Assembly: GCA_963575745.1 (NCBI GenBank)
Contig: CAUYUJ010000703.1
Location: 560,447 to 624,446, forward strand
DNA length: 64,000 nucleotides
Reading direction: 5' to 3'
Origin: Prorocentrum cordatum
Lineage: Eukaryota > Sar > Dinophyceae > Prorocentrales > Prorocentraceae
Shown: positions 59,600-64,000 of the stretch, piece after piece
Numbering within the stretch: position 1 is the stretch's first letter
How the letters are laid out: each line of letters starts with the position of its first letter
Notes under the pieces: model-generated
What the model saw: the letters and a program-made list of their open reading frames with translations, nothing else
What the model was told of the DNA's origin: nothing
Database searches by the model: none
Translations under genes and position numbers: made by a program

Positions 59600-61150
59600 A
59601 CAGAAGTCTCCGGAGACCTGCGCGGCGCCCCCAGCGCTCTTGCCAACCTCCAGCCTCCCAGGCGCGAGGCCTCGCGCCCCCTGCGGGGCAGGCAGTCCGT
59701 CCCGAGCCTCTCTGCTGATCGGCTCGGAAGCGGCCCCCGGAGGCCGGATTTTGCAGCGAACGGCAGCGAAGGCCTGCAGGGGGGCGCCACGAGCCCGCCA
59801 TAAGCGAACCGCCCCTCACCGCCAGCCGAGCGGCACCCCTCCGCAGCCTCGCACGACGCCCCCTGCTCCTCCTCCTTCTCCTCCTTGTCCTCCAATGGCG
59901 ATCCAGCAGATCGAGTCGGTGGAGGTAGGAGCTGGAGGAGGTACTGAAAATTGCAGAGCGTTTCAATCCTCGATCCATTGAGTATCTAAGTCTACGGCCC
60001 GCAAAGGATTCAAGGCGTGTGCCACTGAAATGTGGAAGCAGTCTCCAAGCGTTTCGCATCGTCCATCGTCACGTCAATTGGGTCCCTGACAATCCAGACT
60101 ACATGATTTGAGATGATAAGGTTTACGTCACTCCCGAGGAGAGATGGACAAGCGAGCTGACGATTGGACAGGCATCTAGAGCGACCCCACAATGTGCTAG
60201 TGGTTGCTGGTCTTACGTATGTCGAGAGCTGAGGGACCAAGAGACGGGGGTCTGGGAGTCCAGCCACGGATTCGCGGCATTCACTCGGTCCACCGGGCAA
60301 CCTGAAGCCTTGAGTGTTCGAGTAGGGGATCGACAACAAAGCTGACGTACTGAACATTCGATGTACTTGTTCCGCAGATGCGACTGGGAAATCAAGGCTG
60401 GGGCAAATCAATTCTGTGGTCGATCCCCTGCACTCGAAGCATTGAGCCCCAAGGGGGGAGAGGAGGAGCCGGACGGCGAGGAGAAAGACAGCGCCGAGGC
60501 AGGCGAGGGCGCAAGAGAGGGCGCCGGGAGACGGAGGAGCCAGCCGGTGGCTCGGTGCTTCCTGCAGTCCTGTGGTGATGTGGCCCTCGGAAGGGTCTTC
60601 TGTCCTCTCGCGTGCCCTCTCGGATCGAGTCCAATGGGTCGCAACAGGACACGAGGGTACCCTTGATCTGGCAGGGTCGACCTACTAATCCGGGCCGCCT
60701 GTATGTAAGAGGCTTGGGTCGCGAGACACAGGACACGAGGGTACCCCTGATTTGGCAGGGTCGACCTACTAATCAAGGGCGACTATGAGCCCTGCCCGCG
60801 CTCACACCCCGCCCAGCCCGGCGACGTCGTCGCCACCGCCGCTGCGGAACCAGGCCCTCGGAGACTGATTTCATGCAGACGCGGGCAAGTTCACTTGCAT
60901 GGCAGTCCCCCACCCCCACCCTGCGCCGCATTTTCCAAGAGCGCTGGGCCGGGAAACCGTGCAAATGAGTCCCCGCATGCGTGAATTCCAGATTTCCTTT
61001 CGCGCCTCACCCAGTCTCCCCCCCTCCCCAACCCCTCCGCGAAAATAAACTTGCCAGAATCCAAAGAGAAACCGCCCCCTGGACGATTGCTTGCCCTTTC
61101 TGTTTTGCGGTGCCTTTGGAGGCCTCCAGGAGAGCTCTGGAAGACCTCCC
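59600..61150. other. Spacer with family O copy and a short direct repeat
   Basis: Holds family O (60,320-60,435) and two copies of a segment of about 44 bases (GGACACGAGGGTACCC, then GGCAGGGTCGACCTACTAAT) at about 60,650 and 60,731. No gene is supported; the plus frame at 58,866-59,981 is open but not protein-like. Confidence 0.45.
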
Positions 61151-61157
61151 GAGGCCT

Positions 61158-61640
61158 TCAGCAGGCCTCCGAAGGCGCTTGTCGTCCTCGATCGGCCTCG
61201 TCGGTCTCGTCGCGGCCGCCACCGCCGCCACCACCGCCTCCGCCGCCGCCTCCGCCGCCTCCGCCGCCGCCGCCGCCGCCGTCGTCGGACTCACCGGCCT
61301 CGCCGGCCTCGTCGGCCTCGTCGCCGCCGCGGCCCTCGTCGGCCCGCGCGCGCGCGCCGCCCAGGTCCAGCTCGAAGGTGAGGTCGTAGACCACCGTCTC
61401 TCCGTCGTCGGCCCAGCCCCAGATCGTGCCAGCGAAGTGCTTGGCCTGCCGGTCGGCGGGAGGAGGAGGAGGAGGAGGAGGACGAGGAGGAGGAGGAGGA
61501 GGAGGAGGAGGAGGAGAAGGTGGAGGAGGAGGAGGAGGAGGAGGAGGTGGAGGAGGAGGAGGAGGTGGAGGAGGAGCAGGAGGAGGAAGAGGGCGGTTCG
61601 TGGCCCTCGGGCCGCCTGCAGCGGGGCGCGATCGCGGCAC
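61158..61640 (-). CDS. Pro-rich protein with an acidic domain (WGWADDGETVVYDL)
   Basis: A minus-strand frame in which a (GGA)n tract encodes poly-Pro. It is followed by a non-repetitive segment, ADRQAKHFAGTIWGWADDGE then TVVYDLTFELDLGGARARAD, then an acidic Gly/Asp/Glu tail and poly-Gly. The 40-residue middle part has balanced composition and a beta-like pattern, so it is likely translated even if its flanks are microsatellite. A neighbouring minus frame (61,291-61,815) has a possible membrane helix, ARLLGVSAAVATIALCAAIA, just upstream, which slippage in the GGA tract could put in the same protein. Family unknown. Confidence 0.4.
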   Translation of the reverse strand: MPRSRPAAGGPRATNRPLPPPAPPPPPPPPPPPPPPPPPPPSPPPPPPPPPPRPPPPPPPPADRQAKHFAGTIWGWADDGETVVYDLTFELDLGGARARADEGRGGDEADEAGEAGESDDGGGGGGGGGGGGGGGGGGGGGGRDETDEADRGRQAPSEAC

Positions 61641-61800
61641 AGAGCGCGATCGTGGCCACAGCCGCGCTCACGCCCAAGAGGCGCGCAGAAGGCGCCCAGA
61701 CTCCTCCTCCTCCTCCTCCTCCTCCTCCTCCTCCTCCTTCTCCTCCTCTCCTCCTCCTCGTCCTCCTCCTCCTCGTCCTCCTCCTCCTCCTCTTTCTCCT
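61195..61800. repeat. GCC, GGA and CTC microsatellites
   Basis: GCC-rich at 61,205-61,290, (GGA)n at 61,456-61,590, (CTC)n at 61,701-61,800. Confidence 0.85.
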
Positions 61801-62465
61801 TGCACCGACGCACATACAGCGCGGGCCGCCAGCGCGGCACGGTACATCGGAAGCGGTGGGCGCTAACGCGCGACCTTACGCGGGCAGCTTACGCGCCTAT
61901 GTCGGTGAAGACGGCCCCGTTTCCCTCCGTGGCCCAGATGTAAGGCGAAGCCAGGACGAGGATGCAATCGGGTGAGGATAGATCGACAATCTCTGAGCTC
62001 CGGCGGCTCTGGAGGATGTCTCGGGCGCCGCGGCCCTCTCAGGCGCCGCGGCCCTCTCGGAGCGCTCTGGGGCGCTCTAAGAGCGCTCCGAACGGGGCGC
62101 TCTGGAACGAAATCGTCCTCGTCCCAGCCCCGTCCGAAAGTTTACTTCTGCGGAGCGACGACCTCGGCGCTCTCGCCCCGGGCATCCTGCAGTGCGAGAA
62201 CAAATGGGGGCAGCCAGCTTTTCGCAGGAATGGGCCTGCAGGGCCAGTCTCGGGCCCCCTGTCGAGAGCAGAAAGAACACCCCATAAATCATCAGCACCC
62301 CGACAGATAGCAAGACGCACCCACGGCAGGAATCGAACAGGGCAGGGCTGTTTCGTAAACGCCCGGGTCCTTTTAGCAAACGCCAATCATCGGGGTCGGA
62401 GTGTATTGTGCGGCGAGCGAGGGGGGGAAATGAGAAAGAGAAGGCCTTCTCAGAAGGCTCGGTAA

Positions 62466-62610
62466 GCCACAACAACAACCACAACAACAACCACAACAAT
62501 AACAAGAACAGCAACAAACACCAATAACATCAACAACAACAACCACAACAGCAACAAACACCAATAACATCAACAACAACAACAACAACCACAACAGCAA
62601 CAGCAACAGC

Positions 62611-62662
<52 letters not shown>

Positions 62663-62676
62663 GCAACAACAACCTA
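62466..62676. repeat. AAC/ACAACA microsatellite
   Basis: About 210 bases of CAACAA with CCACAACAG and ATAACATCAACAAC repeats. Poly-Leu and poly-Val frames on the minus strand are artefacts. Confidence 0.95.
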
Positions 62677-62947
62677 AAGAAAAAGCTCAGAAGGCGCGAG
62701 GGCTCCTGAGAAGCCCCGCCGCCTTCTGAGAAAGCCTCCTCCTCCTCCTCCTTGCCCCCCTCGCTCGCCGCCAAAACTTCCTCCTCCCCTGCCCCTGGGG
62801 CTGCCACAAGGCGTCTTCTCGGGGCGCACCGGCCCGCCCCCGCCGAGGGGCGCGCAGGAGCCTCCCCTGCGGGGATCCGCTGACCCGGGCCAAGCCAGAC
62901 TCGGGCCAGTCAGGCCCTGCAGAATCTCGCAGACTCCTGCAATTTTC

Positions 62948-63115
62948 GGGGATGGACAGAACCCCCTTTAGCAAAACGTGGTTTAGTGAAAACTACCTCG
63001 GGCCCAAACCCGGCGGGCGCAAGCCTGGAAAATAGCGGCCACGGCGCCCTCTCGAAAGCCGAAAACGGACAATTCACTAATCGACGTGTCACTGTTGGGG
63101 GTTCTGTCCAGCCCC
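62948..63115. mobile_element. Inverted-repeat element, family N (copy 3)
   Basis: Ends GGGGATGGACAGAACCCCC and GGGGGTTCTGTCCAGCCCC. A 23-base sequence (AGAATCTCGCAGACTCC and onward) is repeated exactly at 62,921-62,943 and 63,118-63,140, just outside the ends. Confidence 0.7.
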
Positions 63116-63363
63116 GAAGAATCTCGCAGACTCCTGCAATCTGGACGCCCGGCAGCTCCGCTTCTCGTCGCAGAGTCCGGGGGGAGGGGGGGAGCAGTCG
63201 CCTGCGAGCCAGGAGCGTGGCGGAGGAGAGCACGGAGGGGCCTGCTCGGTGAGGCGAGGCGCGCTCGCCTCGGGAGAGGAAGGTCGGCGGCGCGGCAGGC
63301 GGGGGCGAGGGCCAGGGGCGGCACGGAGGGGGCCCAAAGGCCCCCACGAACACATGTTTGAAC

Positions 63364-63566
63364 GCCCGAAATGGGTACGGAAAGAATGGGTACAATGCCC
63401 AACAACAAATGATGTCCCAAACCAACAGCGGCCGCTGTTGGGCCGGTGGCCTTCTGTCTCGAATGGACACAGGCCGCGGCGGCGTGGACAGCGAGTCCTG
63501 TTCCAAATGAACAAGATCCGCTGTTGGGCATTGTACCCATTCTTTCCGTGCCCATTTCGTTCGGGC
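63364..63566. mobile_element. Long-TIR element with CAACAGCGGCCGCTGTTG palindrome (copy 2)
   Basis: Nearly identical to 18,049-18,255 over its whole length (AATGGGTACGGAAAGAATGG at the left; the palindrome at 63,423-63,440). Confidence 0.75.
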
Positions 63567-63907
63567 AGAACATGCGCACAAGTCCCGGGACTCCCCATAT
63601 ACATGCGCACGTGCTCTGGATGCTCGTCTTCCCCTCCACACCCCACGCTGTCCCATACTTGTCTGGAAATCGACGTTTGCTTTGTGTCTGTGTCTCCGTC
63701 CCCCCCCCCACCTGAGGCACCCCCGCCCTGGCCGGCGCTTCGAGCCAGGCCCCGCCGCGCTCACGAGGGCGCCCTCCGACGAGATCCGGAGCGCAGAGCG
63801 GCCAGCGCGAGGGCCAGAAGCCGGGGCTGCGCAAGCACCGCTCGTGGTGGTGCTGTCGAGGATGCCCAAACGAGCTCCACGAGAACCCCAATACCCTCAG
63901 AATTGCC

Positions 63908-64000
63908 ATGCCGAAGGACCCGACCATGTGCAGCTCCCTCGCCTCCAGTTGGAGCGACGACAGTGTGAATGGTGTCGAAGTTGGTGCGGAGGACGCATGG
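63908..64000 (+). CDS. Possible 5' exon running off the window
   Basis: ATG at 63,908 opens MPKDPTMCSSLASSWSDDSV then NGVEVGAEDAW to the last base. The sequence is Ser/Asp-rich, non-repetitive and looks like the N-terminus of a dinoflagellate protein. The downstream part is outside the window. Confidence 0.3.
   Translation, partial: MPKDPTMCSSLASSWSDDSVNGVEVGAEDAW

Noticed and set aside
58866-59981. 371-codon plus-strand ORF
   Set aside because: The opposite strand reads as protein over part of it, and the ORF crosses the hairpin element and GC-rich spacer with no domain.
62320-62400. tRNA-like GGCAGGAATCGAAC sequence
   Set aside because: The T-arm-like motif is not supported by pairing arms or an acceptor stem.

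Overview
The window looks like nuclear DNA of a eukaryotic microalga, most probably a dinoflagellate. It is GC-rich, very poor in long coding sequence and crowded with micro- and minisatellites. Several short coding-like segments look like exons. At 13,662-13,678 there is a 17-base exact match to the 3' part of the dinoflagellate spliced leader, inside a run of three 15-base leader-like blocks. That is the strongest taxonomic clue. The species cannot be fixed by eye.

Layout. 1-5 kb: simple repeats, a TTAA-flanked MITE, TTA-flanked MITEs and a 5-bp-TSD inverted-repeat element. 5.4-6.4 kb: a spliced membrane-protein gene on the minus strand. 6.4-24 kb: repeats, including a 2.8 kb CAT/CAG array, a GAC array, an ATAC purine-pyrimidine tract, nested MITEs and recurrent CCAAGAGG arrays. 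24-28 kb: AT-richer sequence, a probable secreted-protein exon (minus) and an 89-bp minisatellite containing an inverted block. 28.9-46.5 kb: an island almost free of microsatellites, carrying many short coding segments on both strands (ubiquitin-like/ankyrin, zinc fingers, a zinc ribbon, HNH nuclease, prolyl-4-hydroxylase remnants, F-box, a coiled-coil/Cys-His protein). A 5.4 kb part of it is tandemly duplicated (31,902-37,285 and 37,285-42,613). 46.6-49.5 kb: a 96-bp minisatellite open in several frames. 49.5-52.1 kb: mostly unique AT-richer DNA with a TPR exon. 52.1-64 kb: CTAAG/CTATG arrays, CTC, GAC and AAC microsatellites, more MITEs, and a few possible exons.

Genes. No operon logic applies. 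The coding segments are mostly exon-sized and often change frame. Both copies of the duplicated unit share most frame changes, so these are either old (decay or unrecognised introns) or systematic sequencing errors. The duplicated copies differ by single bases that remove metal-binding residues in one copy or the other, which suggests decay after duplication. The mobile elements are all short and non-autonomous. Nested insertions give empty sites, so boundaries and target-site duplications (TA, TTA, TTAA, and several 5-bp types) can be read directly.
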